Under the pieces are notes generated by a model. It saw only the letters and a program-made list of their open reading frames with translations, searched no databases and was not told where the DNA came from. A program made the position numbers and the translations under genes. DNA of 7,415 bases from Opitutaceae bacterium (lineage in GTDB: Bacteria > Verrucomicrobiota > Verrucomicrobiia > Opitutales > Opitutaceae): positions 1 through 7,415 of the forward strand of contig JAIRTK010000096.1 of assembly GCA_031254955.1 (NCBI GenBank), given 5' to 3'. This document shows, piece by piece, positions 1 through 7,009 of this stretch; position 1 is the stretch's first letter; every line of letters begins with the position of its first letter.

Positions 1-144
1 TCCGCCGCCCGCCGCCGCTCCAGCCTCCTGCGGCAGCGCGACGCGCCCAAGCCCCGCGCCCCGGTTGGTGAGCGTGTGGACCTCCAGCACGATTTCCTCG
101 TGATAGCGGAAAGGATGATCGTTGAAACAACGCTTCTTGGCCAC
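1..144 (-). CDS. Partial TRAM-domain RNA methyltransferase, TrmA/RumA-like (N-terminus only)
   Basis: Reading the minus strand from about 144 to 1 gives an open frame with a segment [20 protein letters not shown], followed by AGLGRV. This resembles the start of the TRAM RNA-binding domain in SAM-dependent uracil-C5 RNA methyltransferases (RumA/RlmD/TrmA family), where a short lead is followed by an EIxLxIxxLTNxGxGVGRV-type strand. Only about 48 residues are visible; the catalytic SAM domain and any Fe-S cysteines would lie beyond the left edge, so target and activity cannot be judged. The start is uncertain. No ATG lies in frame before 519. A GTG at 142-144 would give [12 protein letters not shown], and GTGs at 151-153, 157-159 and 244-246 are alternatives. 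The frame stays open through the repeat region, but that part is low-complexity and probably non-coding. The last visible residues are Ala/Gly-rich. The gene is divergent from the GTPase. The family call rests on the short motif alone. Confidence 0.5.
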   Translation of the reverse strand, partial: MAKKRCFNDHPFRYHEEIVLEVHTLTNRGAGLGRVALPQEAGAAAGGG

Positions 145-517
145 GGCGCGCACCAGCACGCCAGCGAACCGCGCGGCTCGCAAAACAAAACCGGCGCGCC
201 CCCGCGCGAAAGCGCCGGTGCGCTCCGAAATCGGAGCACGCTTCACGTGGTATTCGCCCGGAATCAAGTTCCGATTTTGGAGCAAAACGATTCCCAGCAA
301 ACCAGCGTCGGACGGCAGGCCGGACGCGCCCGCCCCCGCCGCAGAATCGTTCTCGTTCTCGTTCTTCGTTCTTCGTTCTCGTTCTCGTTCTCTCTTCTTA
401 AAGCGCCGCGAAAAACAGAAGAGAGAACGAAGAACGAAGAACGATTCTGCGGCCCTGCATCCCTGCTTGCCCCCCGCCCTCCAGCGGCGTTTGCTATGCG
501 CTTTTCCCGCTTCCCGC
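145..517. other. Divergent intergenic spacer
   Basis: This spacer lies between the left-edge methyltransferase-like gene and the GTPase. It holds a small hairpin (GCTCCG 222-227 pairing with CGGAGC 232-237) and the large hexamer-repeat inverted repeat at 338-453. The last 65 bases before the GTPase ATG are pyrimidine-rich. I see no convincing -35/-10 pair, riboswitch or tRNA. Frames open across it give low-complexity Arg/Ser/Pro peptides and are best read as chance. Confidence 0.6.
338..453. repeat. Long imperfect inverted repeat built of GTTCTC/GTTCTTC units
   Basis: The outer arms GCCGCAGAATCGTTC (338-352) and its exact complement (439-453) are perfect over 15 bp. The inner arms are perfect over 14 bp (385-398 with 417-430), around an 18-nt loop at 399-416. 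The left arm holds seven tandem 6-7-nt units: GTTCTC at 349 and 355, GTTCTTC at 361 and 368, GTTCTC at 375, 381 and 387. The right arm holds about three complementary units, GAGAAC (423-428) and GAAGAAC twice (429-442). The left arm is therefore about 24 nt longer, as expected from slippage expansion. Genes on both sides point away, so a terminator role is unlikely. It could be a dispersed intergenic repeat or a structured 5' leader of the GTPase mRNA, ending 65 nt before its ATG. No target-site duplication or transposase is visible. Confidence 0.8.
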
Positions 518-2110
518 ATGAACTCCTCCGACAACTCCGCCGCGCAATCCGCCGCCGCCACCCTCGCCCCCATCCCCGTCACCGTCCTCACCGGGTTCCT
601 CGGCGCGGGCAAAACCACGCTCCTCAACCGCATCCTCACCGAACGGCACGGCAAAAAAATCGCCGTCATCGAAAACGAATACGGCGAAGTCGGCGTGGAC
701 AACCAGCTCGTCATCCAAGGCGAGGAAGAACTCTTCGAGATGAACAACGGCTGCATCTGCTGCTCCGTGCGCGGCGACCTCATCCGCATCCTCGGACGCC
801 TCCTGAAACGCAAGGACCGGCTCGACGGCATCCTCATCGAGACCACCGGACTTGCCGACCCCGGCCCCGTCGCGCAAACCTTCTTCACCGACGACGAGAT
901 GCGCGCCGCCTACCGCATCGACGCCATCGTCACCGTCGTCGATGCCAGACACGTCGTCCGGCACCTCGACGACTCGCCCGAGGTGAAAAAACAAATCGCC
1001 TTCGCCGACGTCCTCCTCCTCAACAAAACCGACCTCGTCACCCCCGCCGAACTCGACGCCCTCGAAGCCCGCGTGCGCCGCATGAACGCCGCCGCGAAAA
1101 TCCACCGCGCCGTGAATTGCGCCGTCCCCCTCGACGCCGTCCTCGACATCGGCGGCTTCCAACTCAGCCGCGCCACCGACATCGACCCGGATTTCATGCA
1201 ACCCAGCTATCCCTTCGAGTGGGCCGGCGCCTACGAGCTTCCCGCCGGCACGCACGAACTCGTCATCGGCCACTGCGACCACGACCACGAGGCCGGCCAC
1301 GGGCATCACCACGACCACGACGGGCATGATGACGGCGACCACGATCACGACGAGCACCACCACCACCATCATCACGGCAACCCCGATGAACTCGACATCG
1401 TTGTCGTCCCGATAAAAGACCTCGAAGAAACCACGCTCGCCGCGGCCATTGATGCCGCCGTCCTCACCTTTTCGGACTGGGAAAACCGCGTCGCCGACGG
1501 CGACCGGATCACGCCCGGCAACACCCTCCAACGCCTCCTCCTCAAGGACGACCACGGCCACTACCGGCTCCACATCGAAAACCCCGGACGCCACCTCGTC
1601 TTCGAGGGCTGCGGCGAGCATCCGCTGCATATTTATCCCGCCACCGCAGAGGCTTCGCAAACGAAGCCCGCCGCCCCCCCAGCCACCCCCACCACTTCCA
1701 CCACTTCCGCCCCGTCCGCCACTTCCGCCCCGTCCGCAACCCCCGCCCCGTCCGCCGCCGCCGCCAACCTCCGCCCCGTCTGGCAACGCGACTTCGAGCA
1801 CACGCACGCGCACGAGGACGACGTGGCCTCCGTCGGCATCACCATGCCCGGCGACCTCGACAGCCAGCGCCTCAACCGATGGATCAGCGAGCTTCTCCGC
1901 ACCAAAGGCGGGGACATTTACCGCATGAAAGGCGTGCTCAGCGTGCGCGGCGTGAACAAGCGCCTCGTCTTCCAAGGCGTGCACATGCTCTTCGACGCCA
2001 AGCTCGACCGCGAATGGGGCGCGGCCCCGCGCACCAACACGCTCGTTTTCATCGGCAAAAACCTCGACCGCGCCGCCCTGAACGAAGGCTTCAAGGCCTG
2101 CCTGGTCTGA
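518..2110 (+). CDS. COG0523 (CobW/YjiA-type) GTPase, putative metallochaperone with His-rich loop
   Basis: A 530-residue cytosolic G3E GTPase. Visible motifs are Walker [10 protein letters not shown] (26-34), the family's metal-binding CxCC (79-82, in NNGCICC), ETTGLADP (108-115) and the guanine-specificity NKTD (169-172). A canonical CobW C-terminal domain lies at about 435-530 ([30 protein letters not shown]). Family members use GTP hydrolysis to deliver zinc, cobalt or other metals to client proteins; the metal here cannot be read from sequence. Between the two domains lies an unusual stretch: [14 protein letters not shown] (231-244), a loop with 18 His and many Asp (252-286), a further about 85-residue folded-looking segment (291-375), and an Ala/Pro/Ser/Thr linker (376-417). 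That makes it longer than the roughly 320-400 residues usual for the family. The ATG at 518 is chosen because the GTPase fold begins 20 residues later; the open frame upstream (from 122) is repeat-derived. No Shine-Dalgarno is seen, and no cob genes or nitrile hydratase genes are nearby. Confidence 0.93.
   Translation: MNSSDNSAAQSAAATLAPIPVTVLTGFLGAGKTTLLNRILTERHGKKIAVIENEYGEVGVDNQLVIQGEEELFEMNNGCICCSVRGDLIRILGRLLKRKDRLDGILIETTGLADPGPVAQTFFTDDEMRAAYRIDAIVTVVDARHVVRHLDDSPEVKKQIAFADVLLLNKTDLVTPAELDALEARVRRMNAAAKIHRAVNCAVPLDAVLDIGGFQLSRATDIDPDFMQPSYPFEWAGAYELPAGTHELVIGHCDHDHEAGHGHHHDHDGHDDGDHDHDEHHHHHHHGNPDELDIVVVPIKDLEETTLAAAIDAAVLTFSDWENRVADGDRITPGNTLQRLLLKDDHGHYRLHIENPGRHLVFEGCGEHPLHIYPATAEASQTKPAAPPATPTTSTTSAPSATSAPSATPAPSAAAANLRPVWQRDFEHTHAHEDDVASVGITMPGDLDSQRLNRWISELLRTKGGDIYRMKGVLSVRGVNKRLVFQGVHMLFDAKLDREWGAAPRTNTLVFIGKNLDRAALNEGFKACLV
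1703..1756 (+). repeat. Three tandem 18-bp units inside the GTPase linker
   Basis: Three head-to-tail 18-bp units (1703-1720, 1721-1738, 1739-1756) encode [12 protein letters not shown] and TPAPSA (residues 396-413). Units one and two differ at one base and the third at a few more. Being a multiple of three, copy-number change would lengthen or shorten the linker without breaking the frame. Confidence 0.85.
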
Positions 2111-2132
2111 CGGAGCGGCGCCGGACGCGCGT

Positions 2133-2212
2133 GAAAGTGGAAGCGGCGCCCCGCCGCTTCGCGCGGCCCCCGGCCCCCCCCCCCCACGCGGCAGGATGCC
2201 GCTTCCACTTTC
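2133..2212. repeat. Nested GC-rich inverted repeat in convergent spacer
   Basis: The arms GAAAGTGGAAGCGGC (2133-2147) and GCCGCTTCCACTTTC (2198-2212) are exact complements over 15 bp with a 50-nt interior. The interior offers competing hairpins: GAAGCGGCG/CGCCGCTTC (2140-2148 with 2152-2160, 3-nt loop) and GCGGC/GCCGC (2188-2192 with 2198-2202, 5-nt loop). It also has a run of 12 C (2174-2185). The arrangement resembles REP/BIME-type intergenic elements. It ends 11 nt from the msrB stop codon. Confidence 0.8.
2140..2160 (+). terminator. Possible terminator hairpin after the GTPase gene
   Basis: A 9-bp perfect GC-rich stem with a CCC loop begins 29 nt after the GTPase stop codon and sits between convergent genes, a usual terminator position. 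No T tract follows it on either strand, so it is not a classical intrinsic terminator. It may act as an mRNA 3'-end stabiliser, or simply be part of the larger repeat. Confidence 0.35.
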
Positions 2213-2223
2213 CGTCGTTCGGA

Positions 2224-2865
2224 TTACTTTTTCCCCCGCGCCTCCCGCCACGCGTCCACCTCGGCGGCGGGGATGAATTTCATCGCGGACGAGTTCACGC
2301 AATAGCGCAGGCCGGTGGGCGGCGGGCCGTCGTCAAACACATGCCCGAAGTGCCCGCCGCAACGCGGGCAGGTGATTTCGGTGCGAACCATCCCGTGGCT
2401 GGTGTCGCGCGATTTTACGATGTTCTTGTCGGAAATCGCCTCGCGGAAACTCGGCCAGCCGCAATGCGAATCGTATTTCGCGCTGGATGAAAACAGCTCC
2501 AGCCCGCAACCCGCGCACACGTAGATGCCGCGGGCGCGGTTGTCCAGATACTCGCCGGTGCCCGGACGCTCGGTGCCGCGCTGGCGGAGCACGAAGTAGT
2601 GCATCGGGGCGAGTTCGGCGCGCCATTCGGCATCCGTTTTTTCGATTTTGTCGGGCATGGGAGCGGAGGGTTTGGCGGAAAGGGCGGAGCCTGTCGCGGA
2701 GGCTTGGCCGGCGGGCGGATTGGCGGCGGGGCGGGTGTTGTTGCAGGCCGCGCCCGGCAAGACAAACACAAGCGCCGCCGCCGCCGCCGGGATTGCCGCC
2801 GCCAGCATGGGCCGGCCTGCCGCAAAAACGCGGAGAGCCTGAAATGCCGGATGTGATTTTTTCAT
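2224..2865 (-). CDS. msrB: Peptide-methionine (R)-S-oxide reductase MsrB, putatively exported
   Basis: A 213-residue protein that reduces methionine-R-sulfoxide in proteins. The MsrB domain covers about residues 73-205. It shows zinc-ligand pairs C117/C120 (CAGC) and C166/C169 (CPRC), the CGWPSF motif (135-140) whose C135 can serve as resolving cysteine, GGHFGHVFDDGPPPTG (170-185), and catalytic C189 in RYCVNSSAMKF. The first 41 residues read MKKS..., then a hydrophobic stretch (about 20-37) ending VLPGAAC. This is a likely Sec signal and possibly a lipoprotein with acylated C41, although the -3 residue is Gly, so the lipobox is weak. A low-complexity spacer (42-68) links it to the enzyme. 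Repair of envelope proteins is therefore inferred. The ATG at 2865 gives the signal peptide and has a weak GGCAGG upstream. A GTG at 3039 adds a non-hydrophobic extension that would mask the signal. An internal ATG at 2658 would give a cytosolic form but has no ribosome site. The gene is divergent from PFOR and convergent with the GTPase. Confidence 0.93.
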   Translation of the reverse strand: MKKSHPAFQALRVFAAGRPMLAAAIPAAAAALVFVLPGAACNNTRPAANPPAGQASATGSALSAKPSAPMPDKIEKTDAEWRAELAPMHYFVLRQRGTERPGTGEYLDNRARGIYVCAGCGLELFSSSAKYDSHCGWPSFREAISDKNIVKSRDTSHGMVRTEITCPRCGGHFGHVFDDGPPPTGLRYCVNSSAMKFIPAAEVDAWREARGKK

Positions 2866-3333
2866 GATGCCTGCCGTCTGGATGCCCGCATTCAAAGCCA
2901 GGATTCCCGGTGTTTCCGATGCTGAAATCAACCCTCTCCCAAAACGCAGAAACCGCAAATCCGTGGCGAGATTCCCCAAGCCATGCCCAAACTGCGCGTA
3001 TTTTGCGCAACCCGTTTCATCGCTTGCAATAACTCCCACATGAGATCAGGAATCAGTAATCGGCACCCAAAGAACATTTCCGCGCGATTCGCATAACATT
3101 GTGCAAATTATATTATTACGAATATATGATAACCGATGAAGCTTGTCACATACCCGACTTTGGTCTCAATTGCGAAATGACCTTATATCGGGAAATTTTT
3201 ACAATCGCAGCCCAGCGAAGAGCAAAATATGCGCAGCAGGACAAAAAATGAATTGCTAAGCTCAACCCCCTCACATAAGGCGTGTCCCCGCGCCGCCCAT
3301 CCATCTCACTCTCCCATCACCTTTCCCAATATC
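2866..3333. promoter_or_regulatory. Divergent msrB / PFOR control region
   Basis: This 468-bp spacer contains a strikingly AT-rich core at about 3090-3205 in an otherwise GC-rich window. Both flanking genes must be transcribed from it. A perfect TATAAT on the minus strand (3112-3107) could serve msrB but lacks a good -35 partner and would leave a leader of over 200 nt. On the plus side TATGAT (3125-3130) and TTGTCA (3143-3148) are hexamer-like but are not paired at good spacing. An imperfect dyad lies at 3088-3107. No gene, tRNA or known riboswitch is evident. Promoter positions are guesses; the regulatory role of the region as a whole is the safer statement. Confidence 0.6.
3088..3107. promoter_or_regulatory. 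Candidate operator dyad between msrB and PFOR
   Basis: TTCGCATAACATTGTGCAAA is an imperfect palindrome: seven of ten pairs match, giving TTnGCAnAA-N2-TTnTGCnAA. It sits just beside the AT-rich promoter-like core, a suitable place for a repressor or activator of either gene. One copy of this quality can arise by chance, and I do not match it to a named regulator. Confidence 0.25.
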
Positions 3334-6300
3334 ATGAAAAACTCCACCGCCGCCCACGGCGCCACCATCGACGCCAACGAAGCCGTAGCCTCCGTCGCCT
3401 ATCGCATGACCGAGGTCTTTGCCATCTATCCCATCACGCCCTCGACGCCGATGGCCGAGGTCATTGATGAATGGGCGGTTGCAAAGAAAAACAACCTCTT
3501 CGGCCACATCCCCGAAATCGTCGAGATGCAGTCCGAGGCCGGCGCCGCCGGCGCCGTCCACGGCGCCCTCCAAGGCGGCGCGCTCTCCAGCACCTTCACC
3601 GCCTCGCAAGGCCTGCTCCTGATGATCCCCAACATGTATAAAATCGCCGGCGAGCTTACCCCCTGCGTCTTCCACGTCACCGCCCGCACCCTCGCCACGC
3701 ACGCGCTTTCCATCTTCGGCGACCACTCCGATGTCATGGCCTGCCGCCAGACCGGCTGGATCATGCTCGCCTCCAACTCCCCGCAGCAGGCCCAGGACCT
3801 TGCCGCCATCGCGCACTCCACGACCCTCCGCGCGCGCATCCCCGTGCTCCACTTCTTCGACGGCTTCCGCACCTCGCACGAAATCAACACCGTCAAACGC
3901 CTCGACGACGCCACGCTCAACTCCCTGCTCGACCCCGCCGCCCTCGCCGCCCACCGCGCCCGCGGCCTCACCCCCGACCACCCCGCCATCCGCGGCACCG
4001 CGCAGAACCCCGACGTCTTCTTCCAAGCCCGCGAAGCCTGCAACCCCTACTACAACGCCGTCCCCGCCATCATGCAGGAAGAAATGGCCAAGTTCGCCCG
4101 ACTCACCGGCCGCGCCTACAACCTCGTCAGCTACGAAGGCGCGCCCGACGCCGACCGCGTCGTCGTCATCATGGGCTCCGGCGCCGAGACCACCATCGAA
4201 ACCGCCAAATGGCTCAACGCCCAAGGCCGGAAAACCGGCGTCCTCTCCATCCACCTCTACCGCCCCTTCCCCGTCGAAGCCTTCATCAACGCCCTCCCGA
4301 AAACCGTCCGCCGCATCGCCGTCCTCGACCGCACCAAAGAACCCGGCGCCTTCGGCGACCCCCTCTACCTCGACACCGCCGCCGCCCTGCGCGTGGCCGA
4401 GGACGCCGGCCACTTCGGCGCCGCCACCCGCGTGAAAATCGTCGGCGGCCGCTACGGCCTCTCCTCGAAAGAATACACCCCCGCCCACGCCGCCGCCGTC
4501 TTCGAGGAACTCGCGCAACCCGCGCCCCGCCACTCCTTCACCGTCGGCATCACCGACGACATCACCGGCCTCTCCCTCCCCATCGACGAAAGCATCGACA
4601 TCGAAGACACCACCGGCGCGCTCACCCGCGCCGTCTTCTTCGGCCTCGGCGCCGACGGCACCGTCGGCGCCAACAAAAACACCATCAAAATCATCGGCAC
4701 CGAAGCCGGCAAATACGCCCAAGGCTACTTCGTTTACGACTCGAAAAAATCCGGCGGCTTCACCGTCTCGCACCTCCGCTTCGGCGACCACCCCATCCGC
4801 GCCCCCTACCTCATCCGCAACGCCGACTTCGTCGCCTGCCACCAATTCCACCTCCTCGACACCCAACCCGTCCTCGCCTGCGCCGCCCCCGGCGCCAACC
4901 TCCTCATCAACGCCCCCGGCGACCCCGGAACCCTCTGGGAACGCCTCTCAGCCGAGACCCAAGCCGAAATCCTTGCGAAAAAACTCCACGTTTACGCCAT
5001 CGACGCCGGCGCCGTCGCCCGCGCCGCCGGCCTCGGCGGCCGCATCAACACCATCATGCAAGTCTGCTTCTTCAAGCTCAGCAACGTCATGCCGCTTGAC
5101 CAAGCCATCGAATCCATCAAGACCGCCATCAAAAAAACCTACTCCAAAAAAGGCGAAACCATCGTCGCCAAAAACATCGCCGGCGTGGACAGCGCCCTCT
5201 CCGCGCTGAAACAAGTCGCCATCCCCGCCGCCGCCACCTCCACCACCCACCGCCAACCCCCGGTCCCGACCGACGCCCCCGACTTCGTGCGCAACGTCAC
5301 CGGCGTCATCCTCGCCGGCCTCGGCGACCAACTCCCCGTCTCCGCCTTCACCCCCGACGGCACCTGGCCCACCGCCACCGCCCGCTACGAAAAACGCAAC
5401 CTCGCCGCCCGCATCCCCGCCTGGGACCCCGCCCCCTGCATCCAGTGCAACAAATGCGTGCAAGTCTGCCCCCACGCCGCCATCCGCGCGAAATTCTACG
5501 ACCCCGCCCTGCTCGCCGGCGCGCCCGCCACCTTCAAATCCGCGCCCTTCCGCTCCACCGAATTCAAAGGCCGCCACTACACCCTCCAAGTCGCCGCCGA
5601 AGACTGCACCGGCTGCGAACTCTGCGTCGCCACCTGCCCCGCCAAAAACAAAGCCGACCCGACCCGCCGCGCCATCAACATGCAACCGCAAATCCCCCTC
5701 CGCGACCCCGAACGCGACAACTTCAACTTCTTCCTCTCCCTCCCGCAAGTTGACCGCTCCGAATTCAAAGGCGACACCCCGAAAAACGTCCAATTCTTCG
5801 AACCCCTCTTTGAATTCTCCGGCGCCTGCGCCGGCTGCGGCGAAACCCCCTACATCAAACTCCTCACCCAACTCTTCGGCGACCGCGCCGTCATCGCCAA
5901 CGCCACCGGCTGCTCCTCCATCTACGGCGGCAACCTCCCCACCACCCCCTACACCATCAACGCCGAAGGCCGCGGCCCCGCCTGGGCCAACTCCCTCTTT
6001 GAAGACAACGCCGAATTCGGCCTCGGCCTCCGCCTCTCCCTCGACAACGCCGCCTCCCGCGCCCGCCGCCTCCTCGGCCAACTCGCGGACACCCTCCCCG
6101 CCGGCCTCGCCGCCGCCCTCCTCGACAACCCGCAAAAAGACGAAACCCAAATCGCCCGGCAACGCGCCGACATCGCCCGACTCCGCGCCGCCCTCGCCGA
6201 CTATCAGAAAAAAGCCTATGGCACCGCCCCCGCCCCCATCGGCGACTCCCTGTCCGCCGAACTCGCCACCGTCGCCGACCACCTCGTCAACAAAACCGTC

Positions 6301-6996
6301 TGGATTCTCGGCGGCGACGGCTGGGCCTACGACATCGGCTACGGCGGCCTCGACCACGTCCTCGCCTCCGGCCGCAACGTCAACATCCTCGTCCTCGACA
6401 CCGAAGTCTACTCCAACACCGGCGGCCAATGCTCGAAATCCACCCCCCTCGGCGCCGCCGCCAAATTCGCCTCCGCCGGCAAAACCAGCGGCAAAAAAGA
6501 CCTCGGCATGCTCGCCATGACCTACGGCAACGTTTACGTCGCCCGCGTCGCCCTCGGCGCCCGCGACGCCCAGACCCTCAACGCCATCCGCGAAGCCGAA
6601 AGCTTCAACGGCCCCTCCCTCATCATCGCCTACTCGCACTGCATCGCGCACGGCTTCAACCTCACCCAAGGCATGGACCACCAGAAACTCGCGGTGGACA
6701 CCGGCTACTGGCCCCTCTACCGCCACGACCCGCGCCGCGCCGCCCAAGGCGAAAACCCCCTCGTGCTCGACTCCCCCGCGCCGAAGACGGAACTCTCGAA
6801 ACTCACCCGCCTGGAAAACCGCTACGCCCAAATCGCGCGCCGCAACCCCGAACTGGTCGCCCGCTACGAAACCGCCGCCCAGGCCGGCGTCAACGAACGC
6901 TACCAAACCTACAAAAAACTCGCCGAAAAATGGCCCGCCCCCGCCGCCCCCGCCCCAGCAACCCCGCCCGCCGCTCCAACCCCGCCCGCGCCATGA
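3334..6996 (+). CDS. nifJ: Pyruvate:ferredoxin (flavodoxin) oxidoreductase, single-chain
   Basis: A 1220-residue cytosolic enzyme that oxidatively decarboxylates pyruvate with CoA to acetyl-CoA and CO2, passing electrons to ferredoxin or flavodoxin. Domain I has YPITPST (32-38), E68 in MQSEAGA, and R118, matching the known thiamine-diphosphate active-site Thr, Glu and Arg. The gamma-type domain spans about 428-620. The 2[4Fe-4S] ferredoxin domain has C702/705/708/712 and C758/761/764/768. The proximal cluster ligands are C832/C835 (CAGC), C860 and C1103. The TPP motif starts GDGWAYDIGYGG (994-1005) and reaches N1028 in YSNTGGQCS. Length is typical and no frameshift is seen. The C-terminus ends in an Ala/Pro tail (1201-1220) instead of the long extra domain of the Desulfovibrio africanus enzyme. 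The ATG at 3334 places the catalytic residues at family-typical distances; an upstream in-frame ATG (3229) adds 35 unconserved residues. No Shine-Dalgarno is visible. The gene stands alone, divergent from msrB. Confidence 0.97.
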   Translation: MKNSTAAHGATIDANEAVASVAYRMTEVFAIYPITPSTPMAEVIDEWAVAKKNNLFGHIPEIVEMQSEAGAAGAVHGALQGGALSSTFTASQGLLLMIPNMYKIAGELTPCVFHVTARTLATHALSIFGDHSDVMACRQTGWIMLASNSPQQAQDLAAIAHSTTLRARIPVLHFFDGFRTSHEINTVKRLDDATLNSLLDPAALAAHRARGLTPDHPAIRGTAQNPDVFFQAREACNPYYNAVPAIMQEEMAKFARLTGRAYNLVSYEGAPDADRVVVIMGSGAETTIETAKWLNAQGRKTGVLSIHLYRPFPVEAFINALPKTVRRIAVLDRTKEPGAFGDPLYLDTAAALRVAEDAGHFGAATRVKIVGGRYGLSSKEYTPAHAAAVFEELAQPAPRHSFTVGITDDITGLSLPIDESIDIEDTTGALTRAVFFGLGADGTVGANKNTIKIIGTEAGKYAQGYFVYDSKKSGGFTVSHLRFGDHPIRAPYLIRNADFVACHQFHLLDTQPVLACAAPGANLLINAPGDPGTLWERLSAETQAEILAKKLHVYAIDAGAVARAAGLGGRINTIMQVCFFKLSNVMPLDQAIESIKTAIKKTYSKKGETIVAKNIAGVDSALSALKQVAIPAAATSTTHRQPPVPTDAPDFVRNVTGVILAGLGDQLPVSAFTPDGTWPTATARYEKRNLAARIPAWDPAPCIQCNKCVQVCPHAAIRAKFYDPALLAGAPATFKSAPFRSTEFKGRHYTLQVAAEDCTGCELCVATCPAKNKADPTRRAINMQPQIPLRDPERDNFNFFLSLPQVDRSEFKGDTPKNVQFFEPLFEFSGACAGCGETPYIKLLTQLFGDRAVIANATGCSSIYGGNLPTTPYTINAEGRGPAWANSLFEDNAEFGLGLRLSLDNAASRARRLLGQLADTLPAGLAAALLDNPQKDETQIARQRADIARLRAALADYQKKAYGTAPAPIGDSLSAELATVADHLVNKTVWILGGDGWAYDIGYGGLDHVLASGRNVNILVLDTEVYSNTGGQCSKSTPLGAAAKFASAGKTSGKKDLGMLAMTYGNVYVARVALGARDAQTLNAIREAESFNGPSLIIAYSHCIAHGFNLTQGMDHQKLAVDTGYWPLYRHDPRRAAQGENPLVLDSPAPKTELSKLTRLENRYAQIARRNPELVARYETAAQAGVNERYQTYKKLAEKWPAPAAPAPATPPAAPTPPAP

Positions 6997-7009
6997 CGGC
7001 CTTGTAGCA

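Noticed and set aside
338..453. CRISPR array
   Set aside because: The repeats are 6-7 nt and contiguous, with no spacers; it is a simple-repeat hairpin.
122..517. N-terminal extension of the GTPase by 132 codons
   Set aside because: It runs through the hexamer inverted repeat and yields Arg/Ser/Phe repeats, unlike any GTPase N-terminus; the G domain starts 20 residues after the ATG at 518.
145..517. Cobalamin or other riboswitch upstream of the CobW-type GTPase
   Set aside because: No B12-box-like or other conserved aptamer sequence is visible; the region is explained by the repeat hairpin.
494..2302. 602-codon open frame on the minus strand opposite the GTPase
   Set aside because: It is the antisense shadow of a C-rich coding strand, giving low-complexity Gly/Val/Ala/Asp sequence with no recognisable domain, while the plus strand encodes a clear GTPase.
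2866..3039. GTG-started extension of MsrB by 58 codons
   Set aside because: It would bury the signal peptide inside the protein and has no ribosome site or family similarity.
3160..3176. Sigma-54 type GG/GC promoter upstream of PFOR
   Set aside because: The GG (3162-3163) and GC (3172-3173) are only 8 nt apart instead of 10, and the flanking bases do not match.
3229..3333. N-terminal extension of PFOR by 35 codons
   Set aside because: Unconserved low-complexity sequence; the ATG at 3334 puts the catalytic Thr, Glu and Arg four residues from their positions in the characterised Desulfovibrio enzyme.
3271..4866. 531-codon minus-strand frame opposite the PFOR N-terminal half
   Set aside because: Antisense shadow caused by the near absence of codons that would read as stops; Gly/Val/Asp-rich with no motifs.
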